64,000 nt of DNA from positions 124,001-188,000 of the forward strand of contig NZ_BBRH01000006.1 in the NCBI RefSeq assembly GCF_002090055.1. The letters run 5' to 3'. Below are positions 42,835 through 54,500 of the stretch, piece by piece. How positions within the stretch are numbered: the first letter of the stretch is position 1; each line of letters starts with the position of its first letter. The notes beneath the pieces were generated by a model. The model did no database searches and was not told the DNA's origin. It saw nothing but the letters and a program-made list of their open reading frames with translations. A program made the position numbers and the translations under genes. The stretch comes from Demequina sp. NBRC 110051. GTDB taxonomy: Bacteria > Actinomycetota > Actinomycetes > Actinomycetales > Demequinaceae.

Positions 42835-42854
42835 GGGGCGCGTCGTCGCGCCCC
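42835..42854 (-). terminator. Terminator of ppa
   Basis: GGGGCGCG (42835-42842), TCGT loop, CGCGCCCC (42847-42854): a perfect 8-bp stem between the ppa stop and the next minus-strand gene. Confidence 0.7.
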
Positions 42855-42860
42855 CAACAG

Positions 42861-43385
42861 CTAGTGCCCCGGCGGCGGCACCAGCGGGTTCATGTGCGCA
42901 AAGGACGTGCCCTTGGCGCGCTCGATCGAGGCCTTGATCTCCGCCTCGGCCTCCTCGCGGCTCACCCAGTGGGCGCCCTCGACGGACTTGCCGGGCTCGA
43001 GGTCCTTGTAGACCTCGAAGAAGTGCTGGACCTCCAGGCGGTGGAAGTCGGAGACGTCGTTGAGCTCGCGGCGCCAGGTCTGACGCTGGTCGCCCGCGGG
43101 CACCGCGAGGACCTTGTCGTCACCGCCGGCCTCGTCGCGCATGCGGAACATACCCAGCGCGCGGCAGCGGATCTGGCAGCCGGGGAACGTGGGCTCCTCG
43201 AGCAGCACCAGCACGTCCAGCGGGTCCCCGTCCTCGCCCAGCGTGCCGTCGATGAACCCGTAGTCGTCCGGGTAGCGGGTCGAGGTGAACAGCATGCGGT
43301 CCAGGCGGATGCGCCCGGTCTCGTGGTCCACCTCATACTTATTGCGCGATCCCTTGGGGATCTCGATCGTGACGTCGAATTCCAT
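42861..43385 (-). CDS. ppa: Inorganic pyrophosphatase
   Basis: The protein has 174 residues, the normal size for a type I enzyme. [20 protein letters not shown], the metal-binding [22 protein letters not shown] and [20 protein letters not shown] are diagnostic. It hydrolyses pyrophosphate, including that released by ATP sulfurylase (cysDN, 56-58 kb) and by nucleotide-sugar synthesis. Divergent from dacB, as is usual in actinobacteria. Confidence 0.96.
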   Translation of the reverse strand: MEFDVTIEIPKGSRNKYEVDHETGRIRLDRMLFTSTRYPDDYGFIDGTLGEDGDPLDVLVLLEEPTFPGCQIRCRALGMFRMRDEAGGDDKVLAVPAGDQRQTWRRELNDVSDFHRLEVQHFFEVYKDLEPGKSVEGAHWVSREEAEAEIKASIERAKGTSFAHMNPLVPPPGH

Positions 43386-43451
43386 AACAAAGTCCTATGC
43401 GTCGTCGATGGCAGTGATGGCACTAGTGTGGCCCACGAAAAGAGGTGACGC

Positions 43452-44855
43452 GTGCGCGCAAGGGTAGCAGTCGGGGCTGTGTTGGTCCTGGCAACCGGCG
43501 CCGGCTACCTGGCCCTGGATGCGGCCGATGCCGTCCCCGGCTTCGTGACCTCCTCACCTCTCCCTGTCGAGCCTGCGCCCTTTCTGACGGCCGATGCCGT
43601 GGTCGCCTCTCCCCCCGGCCGCGTCGCCGTCCGCGGGGTCACCGACTCTCCGGCGCTGCCTGCGGCAGCGCACGTCCAGGAGCTGGCCGAGGCGGTGAGA
43701 GCGGACACGCGTACGGGCGACTCGACCAACGTGTCCGTCGTGGACCTGCTGACGGGCGAGGTGCTGGGGGACGTGTCCGCTTCCGATCCTCAGGTGCCGG
43801 CGTCCTCGACCAAGCTGCTGACCTCGGTGTCCGCGGTCGCGGACCTGGGGGCGGACTATCGGATGACCACGTCTGTCGCGTGGGACGCGTCGTCGCGCAC
43901 GTTCACGCTCGTGGCCGGCGGCGACATGCTGCTCGCCGCGGACGAGGGGCATGGCGGCGACGGTTCTGACGCGAACGGCTGGGCCGGGCTGGGGGATCTT
44001 GCCGCCGCCGTGATGGAGGCCGTGCCCGCGCTCGCCGAGGGTGCCGTCACCGTCGCGGTCGACGACACGCCTTTTGAGGCCGATCCGGTGAACCCCGACT
44101 GGCCCGAATACGCGCTTACGTCGGGCTACATCGCCCCCGCCTCGGGACTGGCTGTGGACGCCGCCCGCATGACCGATGCCCACTACGCGCCCCGCTACGA
44201 CGACCCCTCGGTCGCCGCGGGAGAAACGTTCGCCGCTCGGCTGTCCGAGCGTGGGGTGAGCGTCGACGGGGAGGTGACCCATGCACCGGCCGCCGGAAAT
44301 GTGGTCGCGTCCGTTCAGGGCGCGCCGCTGAGCGAGGTCGCGGCGCTCACGCTGTACGAATCGGACAACACCATCGCCGAGATCACCTCCCTGGTGCACG
44401 CCATGGAGACCGGTCGGCCCACCACGGTGGAGGGCGCGGCGGCGGCGACGAAGGCGGGGCTTCAGGAATTGGGCGTGGACGTGAGTGGGCTCGAGCTCTT
44501 CGACGGAGCGGGGTTCTCCGAGAACAACCGCATCGCGCCCGCGCAGCTCACCGCGACGCTGGTGGGTGGGTACGCGACTCCCGCGACCGCCGATCTGCTG
44601 GACTGGCTGCCCGTGGGTGCGCTCGAGGGCACCGTGGTGAACCGGTACGTCGACACCGCCGCGGCGGGCCAGATGCGCGCGAAAACCGGGTCTCTCACCG
44701 GAGTCTCGGCGCTCGCGGGCGTGGTGCAGACCGCCGAGGGGAGGTGGCTCGCCTTCGCGGCCATGGCCGACGGGATGGAGTACAACCCCAGCGGACCGCG
44801 GCAGGCTTTCGACGAGATGGTCGTCGCTTTGGCAGAATGTGGCTGTGAGGGATAA
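43452..44855 (+). CDS. dacB: D-alanyl-D-alanine carboxypeptidase/endopeptidase (PBP4, S13)
   Basis: The protein has 467 residues from GTG 43452, preceded by GGTGA. A signal/anchor at residues 5-22 exports it. All three penicillin-binding motifs are present: SSTK (Ser118-Lys121), SDN in LYESDNTIAE, and KTG in MRAKTGSLTGVSAL. It trims or opens peptidoglycan peptides. The order dacB-tilS-hpt is conserved in actinobacteria. Confidence 0.94.
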   Translation: MRARVAVGAVLVLATGAGYLALDAADAVPGFVTSSPLPVEPAPFLTADAVVASPPGRVAVRGVTDSPALPAAAHVQELAEAVRADTRTGDSTNVSVVDLLTGEVLGDVSASDPQVPASSTKLLTSVSAVADLGADYRMTTSVAWDASSRTFTLVAGGDMLLAADEGHGGDGSDANGWAGLGDLAAAVMEAVPALAEGAVTVAVDDTPFEADPVNPDWPEYALTSGYIAPASGLAVDAARMTDAHYAPRYDDPSVAAGETFAARLSERGVSVDGEVTHAPAAGNVVASVQGAPLSEVAALTLYESDNTIAEITSLVHAMETGRPTTVEGAAAATKAGLQELGVDVSGLELFDGAGFSENNRIAPAQLTATLVGGYATPATADLLDWLPVGALEGTVVNRYVDTAAAGQMRAKTGSLTGVSALAGVVQTAEGRWLAFAAMADGMEYNPSGPRQAFDEMVVALAECGCEG

Positions 44856-44858
44856 CGC

Positions 44859-45863
44859 GTGACCGGACCACACCCGTCCGTCGCCGCCGTGCGCAACGCG
44901 GTGCGGGAATCCCTCGACGGTTGCGACATCGGCACCCGCGTGTGGGTCGCCTGCTCGGGCGGACCCGATTCGCTCGCGCTCGCGGCCGCCACCGGCTGGG
45001 TGGGCCGCAAGGAGGGCTACCTCACGGGCGCGATCATCGTGGACCACGGGCTGCAGCCGGACTCCGCTGTGGTGGCCGAACGCGCCGCGGCCGAGGTCCG
45101 CAAGGCCGGCATTCATCATGTGTTTGTGGAGCGCGTGACCGTGGGGCGCGACGGCGGGCTCGAGGCCGCCGCCCGCAACGCCCGGTACGCGGCGCTCAAT
45201 GCGCGCATCGACGAGGTGGGCGGGCATCATCCTCATTTGCTCACGGGCCACACCATGGACGACCAGGCCGAGACCGTCCTGCTGGCCCTGGCGCGGGGGA
45301 GCGGGGCGCGTGCCTTGGCTGGGATTCCGGCACGGCGTGGGCGGATCGTGCGCCCGCTGCTGTCGCTGCGTCGCAAGGACACCATCGCGGCCTGCCAGGC
45401 CTTGGGGCTGGACCCGTGGCACGACCCCACCAATACGGCGACGGACGGCCCGCGGCGCTCGGCGCTGCGCACCCAGGTGATGCCGGCGCTCGTCGAGGTG
45501 CTGGGGCCCGGTGTGGTGTCCGGGCTGGCGCGCTCCGCTGCCTTGTTGCAGGCCGACGCCGACGAGCTGGACCGTCAGGCGCGCGCCACCTTGGGCTCTG
45601 CCCCGCAGTCGCCCGACGAGCAGTGGCGCTGCGACATGCTCGCGGCCCTGCCCGACGCGATCCGCTCGCGCATGATCAAGATGCTCGCCGAGCATCGCGG
45701 CGCCGGTGCGCTCACCGCGGCGCATGTGAACGCCGTCGACCAGCTGGTGATCGGCTACCGCGGCCAGGGCGCCGTCTCGTTGCCGGGAGGCTACGAGGCC
45801 AGGCGCGAATATGGCAGGCTGGTCATCTCCCACCCCACCCGAGAAACAGGCGACCGGTCCTAG
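44859..45863 (+). CDS. tilS: tRNA(Ile)-lysidine synthase
   Basis: The protein has 334 residues from GTG 44859, three bases after the dacB stop. The PP-loop ATPase motif is ACSGGPDSLALAAA; LEAAARNARYAAL and LLTGHTMDDQAETVLLALARGSGARALAGI complete the N-terminal domain. A short C-terminal substrate-binding region follows, as in other actinobacterial TilS. It converts the wobble C34 of tRNA-Ile(CAU) to lysidine. Confidence 0.95.
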   Translation: MTGPHPSVAAVRNAVRESLDGCDIGTRVWVACSGGPDSLALAAATGWVGRKEGYLTGAIIVDHGLQPDSAVVAERAAAEVRKAGIHHVFVERVTVGRDGGLEAAARNARYAALNARIDEVGGHHPHLLTGHTMDDQAETVLLALARGSGARALAGIPARRGRIVRPLLSLRRKDTIAACQALGLDPWHDPTNTATDGPRRSALRTQVMPALVEVLGPGVVSGLARSAALLQADADELDRQARATLGSAPQSPDEQWRCDMLAALPDAIRSRMIKMLAEHRGAGALTAAHVNAVDQLVIGYRGQGAVSLPGGYEARREYGRLVISHPTRETGDRS

Positions 45864-45901
45864 CGGGCCGTGACGCATCGGATATCCCCGGAAGGATCCC
45901 C

Positions 45902-46459
45902 GTGGACCCCCAGTACGACATGGACGACTTCACCAAGATCATCGTCACGGAGAACGAGATCCGCCGGAAGCTCGACGAAATTGCGGCGCGGGTGCGCGAG
46001 GACTACGCGGGCGAGGAGCTGCTGCTGGTGGGCGTGCTGAAGGGCGCGGTCATGGTGATGGCCGACCTCGCGCGGCGCCTGCCGCCGCAGGTGCAGATGG
46101 ACTGGATGGCGGTCTCGTCGTACGGCTCGGGCACCAAGTCGTCCGGCGTGGTGCGGATCCTCAAGGACCTCGACGCCGACCTCACCGGCCGCCACGTGCT
46201 GATCGTCGAGGACATTATTGACTCGGGCATCACGCTGCACTGGCTGCTGGGGAACCTCAAGTCGCGCGGTGCGGCCTCGGTCGAGGTCGCCGCGCTGTTG
46301 CGCAAGCCCGACGCCACCCAGGTCGACATTCCCGTGCGCTACCTGGGCTTCGACATCCCGAACGAGTTCGTGGTGGGCTACGGGCTCGACTACGCGGAGC
46401 ACTACCGCACGCTGCCCTTCGTCGCGATCCTCAAGCCCGAGGTCTACGGGGACAACTGA
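45902..46459 (+). CDS. hpt: Hypoxanthine phosphoribosyltransferase
   Basis: The protein has 185 residues. GTG 45902 follows GGAAGGA; ATG 45920 (MDDFTKIIV) is a possible alternative. The PRPP-binding motif is VLIVEDIIDSGITLHWLL; LLVGVLKGAVMVMADLARRL and VSSYGSGTKSSGVVRILKDL are family-typical, and PVRYLGFDIPNEFVVGYGLDYAEHYRTLP closes the domain. It salvages hypoxanthine/guanine. ftsH, its usual neighbour, is 15 kb away here. Confidence 0.96.
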   Translation: MDPQYDMDDFTKIIVTENEIRRKLDEIAARVREDYAGEELLLVGVLKGAVMVMADLARRLPPQVQMDWMAVSSYGSGTKSSGVVRILKDLDADLTGRHVLIVEDIIDSGITLHWLLGNLKSRGAASVEVAALLRKPDATQVDIPVRYLGFDIPNEFVVGYGLDYAEHYRTLPFVAILKPEVYGDN

Positions 46460-46464
46460 CGCGG

Positions 46465-48375
46465 ATGGCGACTTCGAGGGGGAGTCGCCGGACCGCACGG
46501 TCACAGGCTCAGCAGACGCGGACTTCGAAGTCCCGGGCCGTGGCCGCTCCGGCGCGAGATGCGTGGGCCACGCGCGCGCTGTGGCTGATCCCGCTGGCGA
46601 CGGTGGTGTTCCTGCCGGGCGGCTCCAGCCGATGGGTGCTGCCCAAGTTGTTGGTGGCGGTGGTCGCGGTGGGCTGTGCGCTGCTGGCTCCGGCCGCGGG
46701 GAGGCTGCCGCGCTGGTGGCTGTGGTGTCTGGGCCTTGGCTCGGCGGTGCTGCTGGTGGCCTCTTTGGCGTCGGAGTCGCCCGTGGCGGCAGTGGTGGGT
46801 CGATGGCCCCGCTACGAGGGACTCGTGGCCGTGCCGGTCTATGCGGCTCTGGTGTGGGCGGGGGCTCGCCTGCTAGGGCCCGGAGTTGATCGGCGGCTTG
46901 TCATGGCGCGGCGTGGTGTGTTTGTCCGCGCCATCGCCTGGTGCGCGGTGGCGCTCGGGTTCGTGGCCGCGCTCGAGGCTGCCGGGTTGCGCCCCATTTC
47001 TTCCGACGCCCTCCGTCCCGGGAGCCTGACCGGCTCTGCCACCGACCAGGCGCTCCTGGGGGTTACCTTCGCGGCGGTGCTGGTGGGGGCGCTGTCGGCG
47101 CGCGCCTCCCTCGACGGCTGGTCGCCTCGGGACAGCCGCACGCTGGTGCTGTGGGTGGGTCTGCTCGGCGCGCTCGCGGCCGTGGTGCTGTCGGCATCCC
47201 GTGCGGGCCTGGCGGCGTTGGCGATCGCGATGGTGGTGCTGGCGGCTGTGGGCGTGCTGGGCCGGTCCGGTCCCCGTTCGTGGCTGTTGCCTGCGCTCGT
47301 GGTTGGGGTGGGAGCGGTGGCGGCGTTGCTCGTGCCCTTGACGCGAGGGCGCGTGCTGGGCACCGCCGACCTTCAGGCCGGGCTCTCCGATCGCCCGCTC
47401 ATCTGGGGGGACGTGTGGGCCGTCTTGCGTGAGCAATGGTGGCTGGGGTGGGGGCCCAGCGGTCTCGCCGATGCGGTCGGCTCCGCGCATTCGCAGGAGT
47501 GGTACGACGAGGTCGGCCCCTTCATGGCCCTGGACTCGCCGCACAACGTGGTGCTGCAGGTGTGGGGCGCGGGTGGTGTGGCGCTGGTGGTGCTGGCGCT
47601 GGTGGCTGTCGGTCTTGCTGCGCGCGCCGGATGGAGGGTATGGCGCGAGGCTGATGCCGACGGCCGCGCGTGGGTGACCGCTGCGGGCGCAGCCGTGGTC
47701 GCGGTCGTTGCCGGGCTCATGGTGAGCGTGACGAGTCCCGCGGTGCTGGCCATTCCGCTCGTGCTCGCCGGAGCACTCATCGCCGCGCCGCCTGCCCACG
47801 CTGACCGGCTCGCCTCGGACTCCGCCGAGACTCCCACGCGTGCGTGGCTGCGGCCCGCGGCGTGGGCCAGCGTCGCCGTGTGGGCCTTTGTCCTCGCCAC
47901 GGCCACGGCGGCGGAGTTGCCCTTTGCTCGCGGCGAGCAGGGCGGCGACGTCGCGGCGCTCGAGACCGCTCAGACGTTGCGCCCGTGGGACAGTGACACC
48001 ACCGGCAACGCCGCTCAGGTCCTCGCCGGCGTGACCGACGCCGGAGGCCCGGGTGCGGCGACCGCTGGCGCCACTGCGGTCACCTGGGCCGACGCCGCTT
48101 TGTCCCGGACGCCCGGTTCGGTGGAGCATGCCAAGGCGCGCGCCGTCGCACTGGATGCCACGGATCCCGTGGCCGCCGCCGCGAACTGGGAAACCATGGC
48201 CGAGTGGCTCCCGCGGGACTGGTGGGTCGCGCAGCGCCACGCGCTGGCCCTCGCCACCGTGGGCGAAACCGACGGTGCACTCTTGGAGGCCGAGCGTGCC
48301 GTGGCCCTCGCGCCCGACAACGCCGATCTCGCCGACCTAGTCGCCGCGCTTGAGGCGCGGTCCGCCGTTTCCTGA
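46465..48375 (+). CDS. O-antigen ligase-like membrane protein with TPR-like tail
   Basis: The protein has 636 residues. A basic Ser/Arg-rich N-terminus is followed by 11-12 membrane spans. The Wzy_C-type loop has GLSDRPLIWGDVWAVLREQWWLGWGPSGLADAV and ALDSPHNVVLQVWGAGGVALV, with the conserved His in SPHN. The last 150 residues are Ala-rich paired helices like TPR repeats (GDVAALETAQTLRPWDSDTT ... DGALLEAERAVALAPDNADL). It may be a glycan or glycoprotein ligase. It is the first gene of the block separating hpt from ftsH, and sits just before a giant secreted protein that could be its target (inference). Confidence 0.8.
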   Translation: MATSRGSRRTARSQAQQTRTSKSRAVAAPARDAWATRALWLIPLATVVFLPGGSSRWVLPKLLVAVVAVGCALLAPAAGRLPRWWLWCLGLGSAVLLVASLASESPVAAVVGRWPRYEGLVAVPVYAALVWAGARLLGPGVDRRLVMARRGVFVRAIAWCAVALGFVAALEAAGLRPISSDALRPGSLTGSATDQALLGVTFAAVLVGALSARASLDGWSPRDSRTLVLWVGLLGALAAVVLSASRAGLAALAIAMVVLAAVGVLGRSGPRSWLLPALVVGVGAVAALLVPLTRGRVLGTADLQAGLSDRPLIWGDVWAVLREQWWLGWGPSGLADAVGSAHSQEWYDEVGPFMALDSPHNVVLQVWGAGGVALVVLALVAVGLAARAGWRVWREADADGRAWVTAAGAAVVAVVAGLMVSVTSPAVLAIPLVLAGALIAAPPAHADRLASDSAETPTRAWLRPAAWASVAVWAFVLATATAAELPFARGEQGGDVAALETAQTLRPWDSDTTGNAAQVLAGVTDAGGPGAATAGATAVTWADAALSRTPGSVEHAKARAVALDATDPVAAAANWETMAEWLPRDWWVAQRHALALATVGETDGALLEAERAVALAPDNADLADLVAALEARSAVS

Positions 48376-48460
48376 ATTTTTCCATTCTGAACTGTCCCTG
48401 AACGGTCAGAAAGACATTTCGGACATTTCTGCGGTGTGCGGCAAATGGCCTCTGTTCCGA

Positions 48461-48489
48461 TTGACGGGGTGCAAATGCGCCGCTAGATT
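48461..48489 (+). promoter_or_regulatory. Strong promoter of the giant repeat protein
   Basis: TTGACG (48461-48466), 17-base spacer, TAGATT (48484-48489): the best sigma-A-type promoter in the window. The start codon is 55 bases downstream. Confidence 0.8.
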
Positions 48490-48543
48490 CGGGCCATCGT
48501 GCGGCGCCGTGCTGAGGGGCCGTTTCATTCCTGAGGGGGGATC

Positions 48544-51500
48544 TTGCGTTCTTACGCGTCCATTCCGCTGTCCCGTTACGCCGGTCGTATCGCTGCTCTG
48601 ATCATCACGGCTCTGCTGCTGTCGCTGATGAATCCCGTGGGGGCACAGGCCGCCACGGGGACTGCCACCGTTACTGGTGCGGTTACCGTCGACGGCGAGT
48701 ACGCCACCGAGGGCTGCCTCACGGTCTACCGGGCCTCGGACGAGAGCATCATCGCCGAAGAGTGCGACCTGAGCGCTGACTACAGCCTCGAGGTTCCCGC
48801 CGGCGAGGCCTTTGTGCTGCTCGTCAGCGGCGTGGCTGGATTCGAGGACTGGTGGGACGAGGCGGGCGAGGTCACTCTCGGTGAGGGTGAGACCTACGTC
48901 GCCGACTTCGCCTATGAGACCCCGGTGACGGGTGCACTTGCGGGCACCGTGACGGTGGGCGGCGAGGCCGCCGTCGACGGCTGCATCGAGCTCTATGACC
49001 TCGACGAGAACTGGGTCGACAGCACCTGTGTGGACCAAAACGGCGAGTACCTGTTCGAGGGCGTGGACGCCCAAGAGTTGTACGTGGACGTCTGGGGTTT
49101 CGCCAATGCCTCGAACGGGCGCCTGGACACGACCGCGACGGTCCTGGCCGGCGAGACCACCACGTTCGACATTGACTTGGCTGCGGCGACGACTCTGTCC
49201 GGCGTGGTGACGATTGAGGGCGGCGACATTGCGGTCAACGGTTGCGTTAGCGCCTACGACGCCGCCTCGGGTGACTTCCTCGACTCGTCCTGTGTCGACG
49301 AGTTCGGTGCCTACGCGTTCGCCGATCTCTCGGCCGAGAGCGTGAAGCTGAACCTCTTCAACTTCGACAACGCCGTGGGCGCGTGGTTCGACGGCGCCCA
49401 GTCCCGGACCGCGGCGACGCCTGTCTCGCTCGAGGCTGGCTCTGCGAATGTCCAGGATGTGGTGCTCGCGCCCGCCGGCACGCTCTCAGGTTCGGTGACC
49501 CTCACCAACGGTGAGGTCGCGCTCGAGGGGTGCGTCACCGCGTTCGACGCCGACGGCGACTGGTTGGGCGAGGGCTGCGTAGACGACCAGGGCCACTACG
49601 AGATCCTCGGTCTGCCCGCGGGCGACGTGTACCTGTACATGCAGGCCTTCGACTGGGGCCAGGACGAGTACCTGGGTGCTGTCGAGATCCGCGAGGACGC
49701 CACATCCACCACCGTGGTCGCGAGCGTGAACACCACGCTCGACATCCAGGTGTCCCTTGCCTCGGTCCTGACAGGAACCATCTCTGTCGAGGAGCTGGGT
49801 CTTGCGGCCAATGGCAACGTGTCTGTCTACGACGACCGCGGCGACTGGCAAGGCTCGGCCTCGATTAGTGAGGACGGCACCTTCCGAGTGGAGGGACTGC
49901 CGGACGGCAACCTCTACGCGCGGGTCACGGACGTCGACTGGGCGCTTGACCGCTGGTACGGCGACGTCGAGGACGAGGCGTACGCCACGCCCATCGTCGC
50001 CATCGCAGGCGAGGAGCAGTCGATCGACATGACGTTGCCCGGCGCCGGCGCGCTCACGGTGACGTTCCCGCAGGAACTTGCCGACCTCGACGCCGACGTG
50101 TGCGTCACGCTGTACGACCTGGACTACAACTGGGTCGACAATGATTGCGGGTCGGAATCCATCACGCTCACGGGCGTGCCCGGTGGCGACGTCACTCTGG
50201 AAGCGCGCATCAGCGGCGGACCCGCGTTGGGGTTCCTCGGTGCAGTGACCGACTTCTACTCCGCCTCGTTTGTCGCCGTTGAGGTTGGTCAGACGACGAC
50301 CGCGGCGTTCGAGCCCGCGGTCGAGATCGGCACGGGAATCGTCTCCGGCACCGTGACGATGCCCGGTGGCGAGCCTGCGATGTACGGCAATGTCTCCGCC
50401 TACACGCCCGATGGTTTCCGCATCTCTCAAACCTCTCCGGACGAGAACGGCCACTATTCGCTGGGTTATCTCCCCGCGGGCGACGTGACCTTGAAGTTCG
50501 AGTACTTCGAAGGGGTCTCGACCATGTGGCTCGGCGGCGTGACCCGGCGTGCGGACGCCACCTACGTGACACTCGCCGAGGGCGAGCAGGTCACACAGGA
50601 CGTCGAACTGCTGGACGGCGGCACCATCGCCATCACGATCGATGGCACCAGCGCGAACGGCTGCATCTGGGTGCAGCCCACGGACCCCGATGTCGATGTG
50701 TATGCGTCGGAGTGTGGACACGGGTCCGGTACGTACCTGCTGACCGGCTTGCCGGCGGGCGAGTACACCGTTGAGGTGTCCTTCGACGACGCTCTCACCG
50801 AGTATTACGGTGGCGGCCGCTACTGGGAGGATGCGGCCCCCGTCGAGGTGGTGGTGGGCGAGACCACTGAGATCTCGATGACGCTGACCCGGGCCTCCAC
50901 GGTCGAGGGCTACGTGAGCCTCGACGGCGCCCCAGCTCTAGGTGGGTATGTCCAGGCGACCGATGCCGACGGAAACTGGCTCGGTTCCGACCAGGTGTCT
51001 GGATCTGGCTTCTTCAGCATCGACAAGCTGCCTGACGGCCAGGTCTTCCTCCAGCTGACCGACTTCGACGGTGCACCGTCGCAGTGGTACGACGCTGTGT
51101 ACAACGTGTACGACGCGACGCCCGTGACTCTCCCGTACGGTGGCACGACCAATGTTGGCACCATTGCCCTTGCTTTGGGTGGTTCCATCTCCGGCACCGT
51201 GACCGTGGGCGGCGAGATCTCCACCGGTGGATGCGTCACCGCATGGGACCTCGACCAGTGGGAAGAGCTTGGTACCGCATGCGTCGATGAGAACGGCCAC
51301 TACACCATCGACGGACTCGCCGGCGGCGACATCTACCTCGAGTTCACGGGCTTCGACGGCGCCTCCGACGCTTGGTACGGCGGTGGCGTGGAGTACGACT
51401 CGACCCCGGTTCAGGTGGGCGACACCGCCGACATGGACCTGCAGGCCGCGCAGATGCTGTCGGGGCAGGTCACCGTCACCGGAGGGGCCGCCGCACTTGA

Positions 51501-54500
51501 TGGCCTCATCACTGCATATGACCTGAATTACGAGCTTCTCGACTCCACGTGGGTTGACGAGAACGGCGCCTACACGCTCCAGGTTCCCGCGGGTGACGTC
51601 AAGCTTCGCCTGCGCTACTTCAGCAATGGTGCGTCGGGCTGGTACGACGGTGTCGAGTATTTCGACGACGCCACGGTGGTCAACGTGCCGCAGGGCGGGA
51701 CGTCCCTCGACATCGAGCTTGAGCAGACCGGCAGTATTTCGGGCAACGTCACCCTCGCCAACGGGGAAGCGGCCAGGAACGGTTCCGTATCCGCGTACGA
51801 CGAGGATGAGAACTACGTTGCCGACGGCTGGGCCGACGAGAATGGCGACTTCGTCATCAACGGCCTGCCGGCTGGCTCGTACCGACTGTTGTTCGAGAAC
51901 TTCGACAACGCCGCACGTACGTGGCACGGCGGCAGCTCCTTTGGAGACGCGGCGTCGGTGAGCGTGGTGGGAGGCGAGACGACCACCGTGGACCCGGTGC
52001 TCCCCGTCCCCGTCGTCCTGCAGGGCCAGGTCACTGTTGCGGGCGGCGAGCCGGCCACGGGCGGCTACATCGACGCCTACGACCTCGACTACAACGAGGT
52101 CGCCTTCGCCTGGGTCGACGACGAGGGCTACTACTCCCTGCAGATGAACCCGGGAGACGTCAAGCTGTACGCGAGCGGCTACGACAATGCCGCGCGCGGG
52201 TGGTTCGACGGCGTGGGTTCCTTCTACGACGCCACCACAGTGACGGTGCCCAACGAGGGTCTGACGCTCGACATTCAGTTGCAGCAGACCGGCTCTATCG
52301 CCGGAGCGTTGACGGTCCCCGGGGGCGAGCCCGCCACCAACGGCTGGGTCTATGCGTACGACGGCACGTGGGACTGGGTGGGTGAGGGCTGGGCCGATGA
52401 CGAGGGCAACTTCTTCATCGACGGCCTCCCCGCCGGCTCCTACCGGCTCTGGTTCGAAGGCTTCGAGAACGCCGCGAAGGGTTGGTACGGCGGTGCATCC
52501 TTCGATGAGGCGACCCTCGTCACGGTTGCGGGCGGCGAAACGACCACGGTCGACGCCGAGCTCGGCGCTGCGGCGACACTGACCGGAACGGTCACCATGG
52601 AAGGTGGCGGATTCGCAGGCTACGGCTGCGTCGAGGTCTTTGACGCCAATCAGGACTGGCTCGGCAGCACGTGTGTCGAAGAGGACGGGACGTTCTCGCT
52701 CGGCGGGCTGTCGACCGGCAACGTCTACGCCTCCTTCTACGGATTCGACGGCGCCGACGAGTGGTACCAGGACGCGTCCAGCTTCGGTGGTGCGACGCCG
52801 ATCGATCTCGTTGCGGGCGAAAGCACGGACATCTCGGCAGAGCTCGCCGTGCCTGGCACCCTCGAGGTGACGATGTCCGTTCCTGCCGAGAATGCTCCCG
52901 CAGGCGACCGGTACTGCGTCACCGCACGCACTACCGACGGCTCTTACCTCGCGTCGGCGTGTGGCGAGGGCTCTGTCGGCGACGGCGAGGTCCTCGAACT
53001 CACCGGACTGGGTACAGGCGCGGTCGTGCTGAGCTTCTCGGCAATGTCGTACGAGGGGTGGTCGCCTTCCACGGTCCAGTATCACTCGAATGCCTTGAAC
53101 GCGGCCGATGCCTTGGCCGTCAACGCGGTCTCGGGTGAGACGGTCGCGGTGACGTTCCCGGTCCAGCCCGTGGGAGGGATCTCCGGAACGGTCACGCGGT
53201 CGGATGACTCGCTCGCCGAGGCGCCGACGGCGCGCCGCGAGGTGGTGGTCTACTCCCAGACCGGTGCCGGTGACTGGGAGCCGGTCGAGTGCAGCGAGTG
53301 CGGCGGCGAATCGCCCACGGCGCTGGGCTACACCGACGCTGCGGGTGACTATCTCATCGACGACTTGCCCGCGGGCGAGTACAAGGTGGGCTTCCGCGAC
53401 CACTCGTCCAACACGGCCTTCCTGGAGGAGCAGCCGGGCGAGCCTGGTACGTACTTCGCCGGGGCATCGTCCCTCGACGATGCCTCGGTGGTGACGGTCA
53501 CCGCAGGTTCCGTCACCGACGGCGTCGACGGCATCCTGGCCACCGAGCAGGTAGCCACGACCGCGTCGTTCTCCGGTCGCATCACGGGCCTGGGTGACAA
53601 CGGGGCGGCCGATGCCGTCCTCACCCTGATCTCCGGGCTCGGATCCGTGGAGGTCACCACCGACCCGGACGGCTACTACTCCGCTGATATCGAGGTCGAT
53701 CCCGGCGACGTGGTGCAGGCCAAGCTCGAAGGACTCGGCGTGTTCAAGTGGACCGGAGTCAATCCCGGCGATGTGCACACACGCGACCTGGCGCTGCCGT
53801 CGCTCGCGCAGTACACCGCGGTGTCGTCCACTGTCGACTTCACCGGTGACGGCGAGGGCGACGGGCTGTGGCAGAAGCAGGCAGCCAACCAGTACCGCCA
53901 GTGGATCGTGGTCGACGGAGTGACCGGTGAGCACCTCACCGCCGCCGCCGGATGGGGCACTGCCGGGATGACGTGGGTTGAGGACTACGACGGGAACGGC
54001 GCCGCCGACCTCTCGGTGGTGCTCGAGAACACCGGCCGCAGGTCCGAGATCTGGGTTTGGAGCCCCAGCACAGACTCCGTCGAGTACGTCTCGAACCTGG
54101 GCTGGGACACCGGCAGCGTGTGGGACCGCATGGACGTGGACGGTGACGGCGATCGCGAGATCGTGGCCATCCGACCCAACGCGATCACCAACACCTTCGC
54201 GTGGGTGTGGGATGACGAAGACGGTGCAGGCACCGTCGACGTGCGCACCCCCACGACCGGCGAGGTCACGTGGGAAGAGGTCGACGGCACTCCCGGCGCC
54301 GAACTGGTCCTGTCTGGATCCTGGGCCGACCGCATGAATGTCGTGGCCGTGGTCGACCTTGCGGATCGCACCAGCAAGGTCGCCAAGATGGGTTACAGCA
54401 CCGATTCGGAGCTCACCACCTGGGACCGTGACGGCGACGGCACCGTCGAGTTCGAGGTGATTCGCCAGCGGGCAGACAAGAAGTCGGAGATCTGGCGCTG

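Noticed and set aside
48650-53700. Regular repeats that might be read as a CRISPR or satellite array
   Set aside because: They are protein-level repeats of about 75-100 codons with diverged DNA, all in one reading frame.
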